A stretch of 64,000 bases of DNA from Balanoglossus misakiensis (GCA_040954595.2 CM082585.2:8990001-9054000); one strand, 5' to 3'. Shown: positions 10,621-24,065, counted from the first letter of the stretch. Translations and numbers: made by a program. Notes: generated by a model from the letters alone, not told the origin.

Positions 10621-13600
10621 CCGACACGACACCGGTCTTCGCGGCTGGACGGTCAAACGCTGTGCGACTGAAGGATGGATTGATTTGTTTTGACAACCGT
10701 AGTAACAGTTTCCTTCCCTCGGCCAATAAGCGGAGATAAGTTTGACGAATCCAGTTATTTTTGGTTATTACCCCCAGCGTAACCAATCACGCTAAAGTAA
10801 CCAAATGCAAATTACTGGACGTTATTTCGTCATCTTTTGGCAAAGCAACAGGGAAAAACCAGGAAGGTTAATACGGTTTTGACGCAATGCAGTAGTTTGC
10901 CGATTCGGAAGTTCTGTACAGACACAGACAAGAAACACGTCTTCAATAAAACTCGAATTACCAAAACCCGGCTCACTGAGCGTCGGTTGGTGTGTAAAAC
11001 GTCCACCATTTCTAGCTCAAAAGTTATTGAAGTGGACTAAATTTGTCGGCGGCTGTTTTCTTTTGCAGCTTCCAGTCTCACGTCTTTCTGCTATGTTAAG
11101 CTGTATTCTTGGGTTACCGCCGCCCTTCGCAGATGGGCCCAGCTGTCAATTACTCTAGTTTTTGCCCCCAGCGATAAATTTGATCCCGTCTCCAACAGTT
11201 TTTCTTACTCACTCGACAAAGCCATTCTTCGGCTAGGCTTGACACACTCTCATCGTTATTTACATTCTGCTCGCCGTCCACCGTCACAGAAAGGTTGTAT
11301 CTATGATCGTTGGGTGAATCACATCCCACAGTTGATCGTCTGCTGTAAGCTTATAGCATGCATGGTGATATTTCGTGGAGTTTATTTCCAACCAGGGTGT
11401 GGGAGTGCACATTTTGTCGTCTGAGTTCAAAAACACTTATTTTTCTATTGGAATTCGTCTTGATTGTCGTTCTCAATGACTTTATCAAAAAGTTTAATTT
11501 CTTGCGCATAGTGAGAACAAATTTCGATCAAAATAGTTCAAATGTGAACTCCGTGGATAATCGGAATAGTATGTGAAAGAGCGCTCGTAAATTGTGCAAC
11601 CGGCTCTAAAGCACCGCCCAAGGCTTAGGAAACAAGTCTCTACTTTTAGGATCAGATTTAAGAGTTTCTCTTTATCCTAAGTGGTGCAATATATCTCTCA
11701 AACCGGCTGTGGACAATAAGAAATGACGGACAAGGCCTCAGCTCATTGACTGCATTCGAAACTATGACAGGACGTCCGGTAGAAACATCTCAAGATTCTC
11801 ATAAGCATCGTTCAATCGATCGGCAAGTTAAACGACAGATCTAGATGTCGATAAAAAACATCAACCGGGCTCTCAAATTTATATCTCCGTTTTAACGTCA
11901 CCGATTACTGTTTTTGCTCGGAGGGAGTGGTTCTTCGCGTTCGATTTGAAAACTGACCGATTGGGTCTAATGGCGAGCAGAACGTTAGATTTCATCAAAC
12001 TCACAGTTGGAGGTTGGCTAAAAGCACCCCACTTTGTAAAACTGTCGATATGTCTCGATTCTTGCTAGAATGCTGTAATATTAAAATGAACTCGCTGGTA
12101 TAACAATAGTTAGCTGCAGTGTCGTAGTTCTCGAGGTTTGCTTTGAGTTGGTGTTTGGACGGCAAAACTAGATTTACCGTAGTGCTGCTATCATCAAATT
12201 GACATTAGATGATTTTTAGATTTTGCAAATCAACATTAAAAACTCCATCTGTCAATTCGCTGAAACCCTGGAAAATACATGTCATATGAATTATGCATTC
12301 GCAGTCTGCAAGGGTTGTGAGGTCACAAGTTTTGTGAACGGGACGCATGTCATTCCCTGTCAGTTCGTTTCAGACATTTGCCCGAGTGCCTGCCCTCTTT
12401 TGGAACCGTTCAAAACGAGCGTAAAAGTCAACAACGGGACGCTCGCCTCGATCGATCCACGCGTTTCCCGAACGCTGGAATACTCTAAAATGTCCAAAAT
12501 GCAAATATTGACTCCGAAGCGGCCCACGTAACATTATCGCGTACTCATCTTTCCGATAATATAATAGAAATTCTGCGTTCACACCAACCGTTACAAATTC
12601 CAAAGGCCCGGCAATGAAGCGATGTTTGAAAGGTACCATAAAAACAATCACACAATGGCCCCCGAACGCCAGAGAAAATATTATTTCTATAAACACGGGT
12701 ATATCCAGGTCTTGTTAGGGAATACGTCTTATTGACATTCTTTCATCCTCGGTTGGGAATTTTAGACTAACAGAGGATTTTCCACAGATTAGGCGGGAAA
12801 GTCTGAGATTCTCTCGGCGAGAATGCGTTTTATGGAACGTTCGGCAGCAAAGTGCGTGCGAACGTTTATCCTCCATTGTTGTTTTCTAAAACAGAGTGAA
12901 TATTAAAATTAGATTTAAATTGGGTTGACAATAATGTATCGTCTCGTTTAAGTGTTTAACTAAATGAGCCTTGAAGTTAAAACGGAATTTTTCTGTCAAA
13001 TTCTGCACGACTTTCACGAGAAAATTCAGCGCCGCAAAAAAGTAACCGTTCAACACTACACTTAGAAAATTAACCCTTTTTCAGTGACTTAAAATGGCCG
13101 ACACATCGACATGGGCAATAATTCACACGTTCACTGTCGGGGGGTTTAATTAGTGTGTTTATTGTGGGCGGGAAAAGATCCCGGGGAGGCTGGGAATCGA
13201 GGCTAACCCATGGCGCGAACATACAGTTCGGTAAATCACGCAAACGCCGCGGTGCTTGCGAAATGCGGCCATACAGCTCTCGGTACAACAAACCCAGCGG
13301 AGAACTGGAGACGTGTTGCTAAAGTTATCGTTTTCTGGGGTGTTTCAATCAAAAGTCAGTTCCAGTAAAGCAACCACCTGATATGTAAAAACAGTCGCAT
13401 TTTCAGGAGAGAAAAAATCAGAGAAGTCAGTCAGTACCTTAATCACAACTCCACGTCGCGTAAACTAACTAACGACAGCATTGGTAAGATTGTTGAAAAT
13501 AACCACAAAATCTGGTGAAATTTCACTTAAAAATCCGACAATCTCGACCTGTCAAATTAACTATATAATTACACACTGGAAAGAATTTTACTTCAAAATT

Positions 13601-15700
13601 TGATTTAAAAGAACATAAATTTCGTCCACGAACAACCACTGTCTGATCGAACACGCAATATTAATACATGCCGAAATAATGACCCCATTGTTTCCCAGAT
13701 TGTAAAGAAAAATCTCGTTCATCTGCAGAATAAAAGGAATAATTGCAAAGCAAAAATGTGGGGAAAAGATGTTTAAAAATAAATAATAGTCTAAATGGTG
13801 TGAGCTTTTTGAAAATTACAGGGGCAATAAAATATCTTTTACAAGCTATTTATTTACAGAATTGGACACAGGGCGTTTTCATAGATTCTAGTCTTTCAAT
13901 TTGTTGTTCTCAAAGCTGGTCCAGGTTGATTGTTTGTCCTCGGAAGCTGCGTATACTCTGAGTTGTCTGAAACGAGAGAAGTCTCGAAATTCAGTCGTCA
14001 TATGATGGAATTCTCACAGTTTCTAACAGTTGTTTACAGTACGGCGTTGTTGTTAGGGGTTTATTGATGTCCAGGTTTATTTTTAACGGTGCATAAATTA
14101 GGAGAACCTTCTCTCCAACCTATGCCCATCTATCTCAGTCTTTTAATGAAAGCGTGGTAGATTGAGTCGTTCTTCATTCTACGGATGGTACACTATTGAT
14201 TCTAACACAGGCGATCACCCCATACCTTTATGCATTCCCGCAAGATCCTCTATTTTTCAATTAAAGGTCACTGAATGCTCTTCAAGACGAATTCCATGCC
14301 GAGTGAGCACGCTTGTCTGGTGTCAGTTGACTTTCAGATGTGACGTTTACACGCCCTCACCCATGACTGATGACGTAAAACTTTTAACACGAATTTACTG
14401 AATCGCTCAGATCGATGATGTACCGGTCAGTTGACGTCGGTCAACCCAGAAAAATAAGAATTACCACGCCGTTTTCTTTATACTTAAGAAAGTTTACCAC
14501 AGCTACACAATGAAAAATTCCAATGAAATAAATTCCAATGTTGAATGTACATTTCCACGCTAACGCGAGTTTTGAACTTTTATTTTATGAGCCTGAAATA
14601 AATTAGCTCTAAATATCGAATATTTAACCACTGTGAAACATAAGGCTTTTTGTTGGACACAATATGCTTCAGAACACGCGAAAATGAGAAACTTTCCACA
14701 AGAGATGTTTCCTTTGATAATCAGATTCTTTCATTCAAAGCGGAATCTCATGAGATGAGTAATTTTCGTTTTTCTTTGGTTTGGCCCTTTAAAAGACCAT
14801 TTACCGGCCAAAATAAATGGCATTAAATTTTCTTGACAAAGCAGATTTTTTGATAAATTACTCGCTGATTTCGGACAGACAGATGTAATTACCCTTTGTT
14901 AAACTATCCGTATTCAGCCAACGAATAAATTGGGAAGGGGAACTTAATGGTGTATTTTCATAAAATTAATTCCCTAATTATTTTCGCAGGAATGTCTGTC
15001 TGGGCCCGGGGCGGTTAACCTTGACGCAGGCGCTAGCGTTTATGCAGGGGTAGTGTGGGCAAGCGGGACAATAAAATTGGCCGTGAGTCAACGCCCCGGA
15101 AATCCTCAGACGAAATCCAGAGATCACACGAGACCGGAGCGGTAGAAACGCTTCCTTTAGTCAAAGCAGGGCTCATGGCTTTAAACTCACAGATAATCCC
15201 TTTAATTGGTACTGAATATAAACGGGACGTTGTAATAGCGCTGTGATCACAGGCCACTCTGCTGCCGATTAAATTCATAGCCATTTTTAAAATTTGCTCT
15301 CTGCGATGGATCGGCGTGGCAATAATCTGTCTTGCGGTCTGGTAGACGTATTAAACTATACTTAGACGCGCTGGTCTGTTTAATGTTGATCGGGCTTTAA
15401 AATTACCCTCCTATGGGGTCAATAAAAACCCCGCTATATGATATGCAAAAGCCAGATTGTTGATTGCGGGGGAGGGGGTGAAGAGTCTGGTTCGGTTTGG
15501 AGGGAGGGAGAAGGGAGAGATAAATGTTTATAAAATAATTGAAAATAGGAAAATCATACGGAGGAGTTAATGTCTTCTGCATCATTGACTCAGTTCAGTT
15601 GTTGTAGACTGTACTGTGTATTGGAGAGCACGTTCGTGACAGTCGTTGCATAATATCGCCCAGTTAAGTTTAAAACAAGCCTTCCTCGTACCGAATTAGG
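10621..15700. other. gene-free stretch
   Basis: Mostly AT-rich DNA with no recognisable coding segment. Overlapping 102-codon (+) and 108-codon (-) frames at 12223-12696 look accidental. Homeodomain-type TAATTA/ATTAAT strings are frequent around 14500-15000. At 15033-15284 both strands are open over about 200 bp, again without a known domain. Purine-rich G-runs occur at about 15469-15520. Confidence 0.55.
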
Positions 15701-15702
15701 GC

Positions 15703-15709
15703 TATAAAA
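15703..15709 (+). promoter_or_regulatory. orphan consensus TATA box
   Basis: GGGCTATAAAAAGGG around 15699-15713 is nearly identical to the textbook strong TATA element with GC-rich flanks. No recognised gene begins downstream; the next frame of any size is the unrecognised 145-codon one at 16000. It could drive an unannotated non-coding transcript or be a chance match. Confidence 0.35.
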
Positions 15710-15710
15710 A

Positions 15711-16328
15711 GGGTCCCCCGCCAACGCACCAAACCACACAAACACGATTTACAGGGTATGGGGTGTAATCCCCGGTGTCTGTCGGTCGGCTGCCAACAAG
15801 GCAGTGGCAATCACTCTTATGGGCGCCGTTAAACGTCCTAATGACGCGTCCAGCGGCGATCATCGACCGCGAGAAACGCTTCCGAACGGCAAGAAAAAAT
15901 GATGCTCCGAACGATTAAAGACCATTCACAGATTCCGCTGTAGCGTTTGTGTTTATGACGCTTGGTTTCCGTGGAGACAGCTGAGGGGTTGGGTCCTCTG
16001 TGATGACGATTTACGAGGAGCGTCGTCCGATTGATTGCTTTATCTGCTGGCCGCCGTTTCGCGGAAGTTTCCGCGTGAACAAAAAAGTGCGGCCACCAGA
16101 TCTGGCCAGCTGGTCTGACTCAAGCTCTGGCCAGGATCAACGCTCGCAAGGGCGATTTCACGGCGATCGGCGGCTACCCGAACTTCCACTGCAGGCCGAT
16201 TTTCAACCATGTGTCGACAGAGTAATTTATGAAGAGTTAACGCGGAAATGCAACCAAGAAGATGAAGCAGAGGTTGACTGCATGGTATTCTGTCTGATCT
16301 CCGTGAAACCCCAATGGTCAATGGTTTC
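15711..16328. other. gene-free stretch downstream of the orphan TATA box
   Basis: A short ATG frame of 24 codons starts at 15757. A 145-codon frame at 16000-16437 (+) has no known domain, is matched by an open minus-strand frame and is interrupted by the palindromic insertion at 16338-16379. I do not call it a gene. Confidence 0.5.
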
Positions 16329-16388
16329 CCTCCCCGCTAGCCCGGAGACCAGGCGTCGATACGCCTGGTCTCCGGGCTACCTCCCCGC
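16329..16388. mobile_element. 42-bp perfect palindrome flanked by 9-bp direct repeats
   Basis: Arms 16338-16356 (TAGCCCGGAGACCAGGCGT) and 16361-16379 are exact reverse complements, 19 of 19, around the loop CGAT. Immediately outside, CCTCCCCGC occurs at 16329-16337 and again at 16380-16388. A palindrome bounded exactly by identical 9-bp repeats is the signature of transposition with target-site duplication. Mutator-like elements make 9-bp duplications, hAT elements 8. It would be two terminal inverted repeats with nothing left between them. The element family is not identified. Confidence 0.65.
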
Positions 16389-16990
16389 ATACCGTTGTTG
16401 GGTTTCTCTGTTCTTCAGACCGCACCATCAGTCATGAGGTGATTAGCGATGAGATGCCTCAGTAAACCCTCTGCTTAAAAAAAGAACTCGGCCCACGAAC
16501 CCTCCATTACCCCGGATCAGCTCAGCCCGAAGAGCAAATTCACAAGATAAGAACTCACCCAGCAAAAAATGACAACAAAAACAACGCAAGACGTTCACTC
16601 ACACTGACAGGAGTACCTTTTTACGCCACGCAGAAAAATATCAACATAGCAAGGCTGGGTGACAATAGGTTGCCGTCGTCGCGAACGGGGTTTTTTGAAT
16701 GACAGGTAACTTTGAACGCAGGCGTTGCGTTTGATTGAAAGGCGTGCAGGGGTGGCGTATTGGAGCATTCATGGTTCGCACCAGGTTGCCCCATTCTCGC
16801 CGTGTTCAATGATTCTAAAACAAATGGCGACACACGGAGGGACAAAGGCGCGGTCGGAAGCGTCATTGTGCTGGGTACAACACAACGCACTTCCCAGACT
16901 GACACCCGTACCGCGCTTACACACACTCCTGTATTTTGCCGGCGGTCATGCCGGGGACGGAGCCTGCTATGCCCGGAACGGGTTACTTTA

Positions 16991-17151
16991 TACAGTCGAA
17001 CCTGTCTATAGTGGCCAGTCACGGGACTTTCCTAAACTGACCTTTATAGACAGGTGGCCTGTATAGACAAGTCCCTTAATGCCATTGCACAGGGACTTGT
17101 AACAAAAGTGGCCACTATATTGAGGTGGCCACTAACACAGGTTCGACTGTA
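16991..17151. mobile_element. 157-bp MITE with TA target duplication
   Basis: TA dinucleotides (16991-16992 and 17150-17151) flank a 157-bp element that starts CAGTCGAACCTGT and ends with the exact complement (17137-17149). The inverted match continues with small gaps to TGGCCA on both sides, giving termini of about 25 bp. GTGGCC recurs four times and TAGACAGG-type subrepeats make it self-complementary internally. It has no coding capacity. TA duplication and CAGT termini fit a non-autonomous Tc1/mariner-like element. No second copy was noticed in the window. Confidence 0.75.
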
Positions 17152-18551
17152 CGGCAGAAAATCTCTTCATTTGATAAACTTTTTGACCAGAGTCGTTGAA
17201 CAGTGACAGTAGGCATGAGAATCTCTGTGTATAGATAAATCAAGTAGATTTTCTATACCCACGTTTTCAATATAGGATATGGACGAGAAAGGGGTCACCA
17301 TAGTCTTGAAAAAAGCCCCCCACTGTTAATTCCCAACCTCTGATTAATTTCAATATCGGACAAGAACTCTGATATACCTCACAGTATATGAGTATGGTCC
17401 ACCATTGAACTGGTATAGAGCGTCTCTGTGACTTTGATTTGCACCCATGGGTGTTCTTTACACGAATCGAAGTTGCTATTATAACTTGAAATAAATTTGC
17501 CAGCCTCCGTTTTTGAAATTCCATACTCCCCCTTTATGAATGGTTAAAGTTTTAATATTGGACTGGTCTTCGGGCCGCCGTAAAAGGTCGCGCCCCCTCA
17601 TGGCCGTGGGGAGCCGCAATATTCAAGTCATGCGCAATGGCTATAAACAGCATCATTTCATAATATTTGTTTAAACAAGAAAACAGCCAATATCACGAAT
17701 TAAACTAGTGACCAGTGGAGTTTAAATCGCCAAAGCCTCGTTCTGACAGACTGGGTTCAGAGTCTGAAGTTCTCGCCTTTCTCCTCAAGTTGATTGGCGC
17801 AGAATTGGCGACCTGGAGATGACGTCATCAAAATCCGATTCTCGCTGGGAGAGAAAACTCTCTCCCGTACGGCTAACTAAAATAAAAACTTCGCACGGAA
17901 CGGTGTCACGTTTGTTCCTCGTGTCAAAGGTTATCCTGTCGGTCAATCATGATGGACGTATGGAGGAAAAATTGTCAAGGTCTAGCCCCGCCACTGTAAT
18001 TGTACTTCTGACCACCAAATCCCCTTAGTGGCTTTAACGCACAACTATTTCCATTCTAAGCCCCTATTACAAAGATATCCGTTCTGTTCTCCCTTTTTTG
18101 CGCACAAACACTCATTTGATAGACGGGGGACATGTGTGATTCTTCGATTAATTTGTATGTGGTTTTTCTTACCGATCGTGGGCCGGGCAGGGCTGAATGA
18201 AGGCGTTTTATTTTTTTGGTGAATGGTGGTTTTTCTGTGTCCAGTTTTGCGTCTACACAGCGTTTTGAAGCCTGTCGCAAAGAAAGGTTTTCTTTAGTCG
18301 CTCGGAATTCCCAATAGCTCTCATTCAGGGCGGACAAAGGCAGGGGCATGTAGACAGCTTCATTTAGCCAAACGCCACAAAGAGAGGGGGGAAGAAGGCA
18401 TGAAAAGCAACAAAACGGCAGTGTTTTACTCGAATACCAATTTTTGTTCTTTCGGCCCGGCTAATAAGGAACCGTGCTCTGCTTGGGTGGCACGCTAGAT
18501 TTTGTCAGTCGCCCTCAAAAATAAATACGCATCGACCCAATTTGGCGTATC

Positions 18552-18566
18552 GTTGCCAATGGCAAC
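18552..18566. promoter_or_regulatory. perfect RFX X-box palindrome GTTGCC-AAT-GGCAAC
   Basis: Both half-sites match the RFX consensus (GTNRCC, RGYAAC) and are exact complements with a 3-bp spacer. RFX factors act on ciliary and neural genes. No coding gene starts next to it. Confidence 0.45.
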
Positions 18567-21500
18567 CCCTAACGAGCAATATAGCTCGGTTAAAAAAGTA
18601 ATAACAGTCAATTTAGCGTGTACTGCCGGCGAACAATGCCGCTGTCACACAAAGTCCGCCAGCGGTATCGGCAACACGGCAAGCAAAGACGTCGCGTTAA
18701 CAAGCCCGATCCACTCCTCAATATCGCGAGGTTCTCTGTGTTACAATAAAAAGCGAGAAAAAGACTGAAAAAGACCGACAAGAATAGGTTTATACAGCGC
18801 GGAATAATCACTGTATAACCATTTCCCGTAACACTGGTCTATTGAAGCCGCATTAGCCTGTGTCCATTAGGAGGGTAACTATATGAGCCCTAAATCATAT
18901 TTGCACACGGTTTTAATATGTGTACTTTGCCTCTTATATTCTTGACACTACCTATATGGTTGGACGATTATCCATACCTGACATTGTAATTATCTTGTAC
19001 GGCTTTTGTGGAGGCCACTCAAGCCACCGCCGTATTATTGTGTGAAAGTCACCGTGAAATGATGGGGTATACCTGCGAGGTATACACAGGGATAACCGGC
19101 TGAAAAGGACGGCTCTGTAATTCGTACCGACAACTGCAAGCGGGGGATGCGACACGGAGAATTCAATTAAAGAGCGGCGCGAAGAAAAGAGTGAGCCGGT
19201 GTCGGGGAGATCAGCGACGCTACGGGGGTACAGCGAAAGAAAAAGGCAGCGTGTTAGGGTTCGGGTCGCTTTTTAGCAGCCAGCCCCAAAAGACAGTCCC
19301 GGGACCTGCCCACCACTTATGGGTAACCTAGCATGTCGCGGTGAATGGGACACAGGCGAGTGAAGTGCTCGGGGGATTGTTCAGGAGCATCAGCATGAAA
19401 AATCGGACACACTCGAGGTCTCCTTGGGTTGGCATTATCAATCGCAGCAGGTATATGGATAGGAGTCGGTGGGGGAAACACAACAATCCGTTCAAATGGT
19501 AAAGTCACGTGAAAAGGAAAAAAGCAACTGAGCAGGTCACAGCCGAAGTCGCCGTTTGAAAATCACCTGGATTGATCGAGTTCGCGTAGTACACAAACTG
19601 ACGAGATGCGTCGTCGAAGTCAGGTGCCACGGTGCGTTGGATTGACTCGGCAGGTTGAGCGTCTGACACTACGGTGATGAGATATGGAAACACGATGGAA
19701 AATATATCGCTGGCGTTTGGCATTTCACGCTGAGCGAGTAAAGCGTTGGATGGGCTGTGCGAGTCGAGATCCAGGGAGAGAGAGAGAGAACTCGATGAAG
19801 TTGTGAGAAATGGGCGGACAGACGATGAAGCCCGCCCTGTTGGAGATCGATTTGCTGCAGGGCGAATAGCAGTCCGATATTGACAGACCCTGGTCAGTAG
19901 CCGATACTACGGCGGTGTCCATTGTTCGTTGGATTTACAGCAAATATTGTGAGTGGTTTAACTGGCCGCTTTGTGCGCGTCAAACCAAGAGGACTGGAGT
20001 GTTCCCCGGCCGGACCTCTGGTGGAATAGAACCACTGACCCGTCCGCACATCAAGTGGCTGTCTCCCCAAATGAAACGAAGCCGATCCTAATATCGATTC
20101 ATGTAGCGACACAAAACCTGTTTAATACAGCGTTGGTGTCTTTCTTCACATCCAAAAAACAAGTGGCTATAGAGTCTCGACGAGAGCACTGGTCTCGTGA
20201 CGACACGACGAACCCGACTACCCGCTGCCTTATTAACCCGACTCTTTTGGGAATTGCTTTGTGAGACTTATCAATATGTTATTAATAAACAATAATTACT
20301 ATCGCTCACATAATTGAAACGCCAATACAGCATATGCTTCGGGGGCAATGGACGCCATCATTTTAACTCTAAGGTCTAAAAAGTCCCAGAGCTCTCTTTT
20401 GTGTTATTGTTTTCCGCTATCGCGAAATTAAAATTTGATGTAATAGAAGCAAGTGTTCGAAATATCGAAGCATATTCGAGTCAGAAACAACACCAACGAA
20501 TTAGACAGGCCCCTTTCCCTGCGAATTGACCAAAGAAATATGGTACCTTATGTCAACATTCAACATTTCAGAGCAAACATAGGCAATACACTTGAACAGG
20601 TTGGTACCCTCCCCCAACCTTTACCCCCCTCCCCCTACTCCGAAGAAAATCCACCATCCTCATACACTGAGCCCAATTTATACTGATCAACGTTGTAAAT
20701 GGTTCCACATCGTAATATCTCGCGGGCAAACCACGGTATACAATATCAGGTTCAACAAACAAGACACCCCTAAATCAACCGATTTTCAGGATTAATATGA
20801 CGTGGTACGTGAAGTCGAATGACTCGATACTTAGACGTCACGGTGAGATATTTCCTCCAGATAATTTATCCTCCCCTGGGAACACTCGAAACCCGTACAC
20901 GACACGGCGTTACACATACAAACGGTAAACACAAGCCCACAGCCAAAATTACAGTCGTGTTTATATTCTTTACTGAATAAACGTTAAATTACACAAGTAG
21001 GTGACGAAAACAACGGGTCATAATAAAATTATTAAATGAATTTTTTTTCTCTTAAATATTTTTTGCCATTGTTCTCTTTGAAAATGAAAGCGACCGTTGA
21101 CACTGCGCATGAGTCTTTACTATCCAAACAAAAGAAAGAAAAAAAGAATCGTAAAGTACACCGGAAGAGTCCATCTATGATATGAACAATTTTCTTAAAA
21201 GTGAAACATGCAACAGATAAAGCAAAAACTGAAAACGTGAAGTACAGACAATTGGAAATATATACATAAAATATAATATGTTTAAAACTAACTATGTCGA
21301 ACGAAAAAAAAATATTCGTGCTCTGACGACAGTGCTACGTGTGCCGCGTGACATTTTTTCAAAGTGAAAATTTGCCGACAGGCTAACTCTAAATTTTTAA
21401 ACGTTTTCTCCCCAAAACTGTCAAAAAAGTTACCCGATAGAACATAACGGGGGCAGTGTTGTTTCATTACAAAAAGATGCTGCCAGTTCTGAGTGAGGTC

Positions 21501-21821
21501 TCAGGCGAATAAATATCAAAATTCATAAAAGTATGAACTACAAATTGTCATTTACTTCTGTTTAGTTCCTGCTGTGAAACCAAGTCTAAATCTAGTTGAA
21601 TTTATCCGTGAGATTCGGAGGCGCTTCCACCTTCCTTGTCTTTTTCCCCCATCATGAATGGACTTATCGCAAACAACTTATCAAAGTCTAATGAAATCGC
21701 ATCAAAACAGGCTGTCATCTACGTGTCCATTACAGAAAACACTCGCGCCTCGCAGGTCAGACTCAATTAAAACGGCAAACGTCAGACTCTTATTGAGGTG
21801 CAACGGCGGAGATGATGTACC

Positions 21822-21843
21822 CAGATAACCGCGCGGTTATCTG
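21822..21843. repeat. 22-bp perfect palindrome with extended imperfect dyad
   Basis: CAGATAACCGC and its exact complement abut at 21832/21833. Beyond the core, GATG.TGTAC on the left mirrors GTAC.CATCAC on the right with small mismatches, extending symmetry to about 21811-21857. AACCGCGCGGTT is GC-rich at the centre. This suits a dimeric protein-binding site or cruciform, with no known family assigned. Confidence 0.75.
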
Positions 21844-23284
21844 CGCGTACCATCACTCGCCCGAGAAATGCAGGTGTTGTCGATTTCGGCTTGACGGGGA
21901 TTCTCTGTCAGCGGAGTCCGCCCGCCACCGTCGACTCTATTCCATCCATTGTGTGTGATTCCGAAACGGCAAATTGTAGAAGTCACGCTCGATTAAACCA
22001 AAATAGCAAAAAAGTGACGGATAATGTTGATTTTCTCCCAAACTCACACTCGAATGAGTAAGGTTTAATTATGTTGTCCACTGCTTTCTCCATCATTATT
22101 ACATTTCATGTGGTTTTGCGAGTTTCTCATCTGCTATGCTTTGAAGAGTAAAAAAGTCTGAAACCGACGCAAATGTGGCAAATGTGATGGTGGTATTACA
22201 TCGTATTCTTTCTCTGGGGGAAATAGAGGAGTTTGACTTCTCCAAAACTGCGGCTCAAGTGAGCTTATGCAAGTACTGCGTGTGTATACTTGTAGAATTT
22301 TAGAGACAGGGAGACAACACGCGACAGGCAGTACTAAGACGCGATCTGGAATAGTGACACGGTAAATTATGCGACTGTCAGGACAAAATGGGTTTTAAAC
22401 GATAGATGATAATTTCAGCCGTCACCGAAAAACCTTACATTTCCAATGTTCTTAAAATAATATCTTCTGGCACGGGGAATAACAAACAGGAAAAGACAAC
22501 ACTCCAGTTTCGTTCTGCAAATGTTTTCATAATCGGAGAATAACACCAATCAATCGCCGAGTCGAGCGACGGTCTTAACTTCCGGGTCGTTAAGTGAGAT
22601 TGCGAAACAATAATAATTTAACAGTGAAAATGACTCTTTGCGCTTAATTAAAAGCGTGAAATTGACAGTGGCTAATAAGCGTGACACGGAAATGTATGGA
22701 TGGGTTGATATTTTACAGAATAGCTGTGAATTGACACAGTGTTTTGGGGGAGGGTAAATTAGTATTCTTAGCGGCCACCAACCAGGGCGAAAATTTCAAT
22801 TTTTTTACCGAACACTTCCTGCAGTTGGGGCTTTTGAACGATTTGATGATAGAGTCGCGTGGAAAAAATGACACGGCGGTAGACTCATAATCGGCACATT
22901 TCAATACCGAGTCTTAATTGACAAATTTCACTGAACTGAAAGATATTCACAACCGTATCTCTCTGTGTTTCGCCGCGGCTCTCGCAACAAACAGTCTGAC
23001 TTTTGCCGTTTTAATTTCCTCTCATGTCGGATAAATTGATATTTTGGTTATTTCCTGACAAAATTGACGTGTACCCACTAATTACTGTGATACAGTGCGC
23101 CAGTATCGCGCGCGGCGATCGAGGGCGGTCCGACGCCGCGTCTGGACTTGTGACGGCGCTCTCTCACCATCCGCAATGCAGCATGGAAACTACGACATGT
23201 GATTTTGGACAAACTAAACCCTTTTCTTTACTATCATTTCCAAAGTACAAATGAGTTGTTTTAAACGGACATATCTCAGTCATT

Positions 23285-23298
23285 CCCCCCCCCCCCCC
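23285..23298. repeat. C14 homopolymer
   Basis: Fourteen consecutive C on the plus strand. Other long G/C runs lie at 32526-32538 (G13) and 41512-41522 (C11). Confidence 0.9.
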
Positions 23299-24065
23299 GA
23301 AAAAATATAAGTGTTCATTTCAAATAGAAATTTGGTCTCTTTATAAAACCTCGATAAGGTTTTGAGGCACGTTCCAACAGTCTCGTCAAACTGGGGGATT
23401 TTGGAACCAGAGTCGCATAATACGATAGTAAACATATCTATATGCCAAATTTCTGGTGCTCGTACGGCTATAGTGCATCAAAATACTGGTCGCCAATCAC
23501 GTATTCCAGTTATGACCCTCGCCTTCTGATTAAACTCGGTTATAATTTACCGGTTTGAAAAGTTCAGAATTACAACAGCGTGATTGTGAAGATACCGCGT
23601 GTCCTTTGGCAAGCGACTCAAAACAGTATACCCCAGTATCGCCAAAAGGGACAGATAGACCTTTTGAAGGCGGCAATTTACCAGAATTACAAGAACAATT
23701 ACATTTAAGATCGATAAAAAACCCAGACATTACTTCCCTTGAAAACAACCAGTTTCGGAATTTTAGACATAAAAATATAGCGAAATGATGTAGTACTCTT
23801 CATGCTATAAACATTGGGAAATATCTAATAAATAGTGTACTTAATTTTTTTCTCAAAACGCAGTTACTGTTTGTTTTTGAAAACACTTTGAACTATACAA
23901 AAATAGTATTTTTTTTATATTAAAACATTTCTTTTAAGTATTGTGTCAAGATATGTTGCCCAAGTTGCCTGTGGGATTTGAACTTCAATTACAAAATTGC
24001 TTATTGAAAACATGCAGTTTTTGGAACCTACAAAAATGGCTCTGTTTCGACGTCATTGTCTTGGA

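Larger units (their letters stand above)
17152..24065. other. gene-free 3' flank of zic
   Basis: No recognisable gene across about 6.9 kb. Frames are all under 100 codons. Notable items are a CRE TGACGTCA (17820-17827), an RFX X-box (18552-18566), a perfect palindrome (21822-21843) and a C14 run (23285-23298). The interval 20900-22700 is AT-rich with many A/T homopolymers. Zic enhancers could lie here, but nothing proves it. Confidence 0.55.

Noticed and set aside
16000-16437. 145-codon plus-strand frame downstream of the TATA box
   Set aside because: No recognisable domain; its end runs through the palindromic insertion and the opposite strand is also open.
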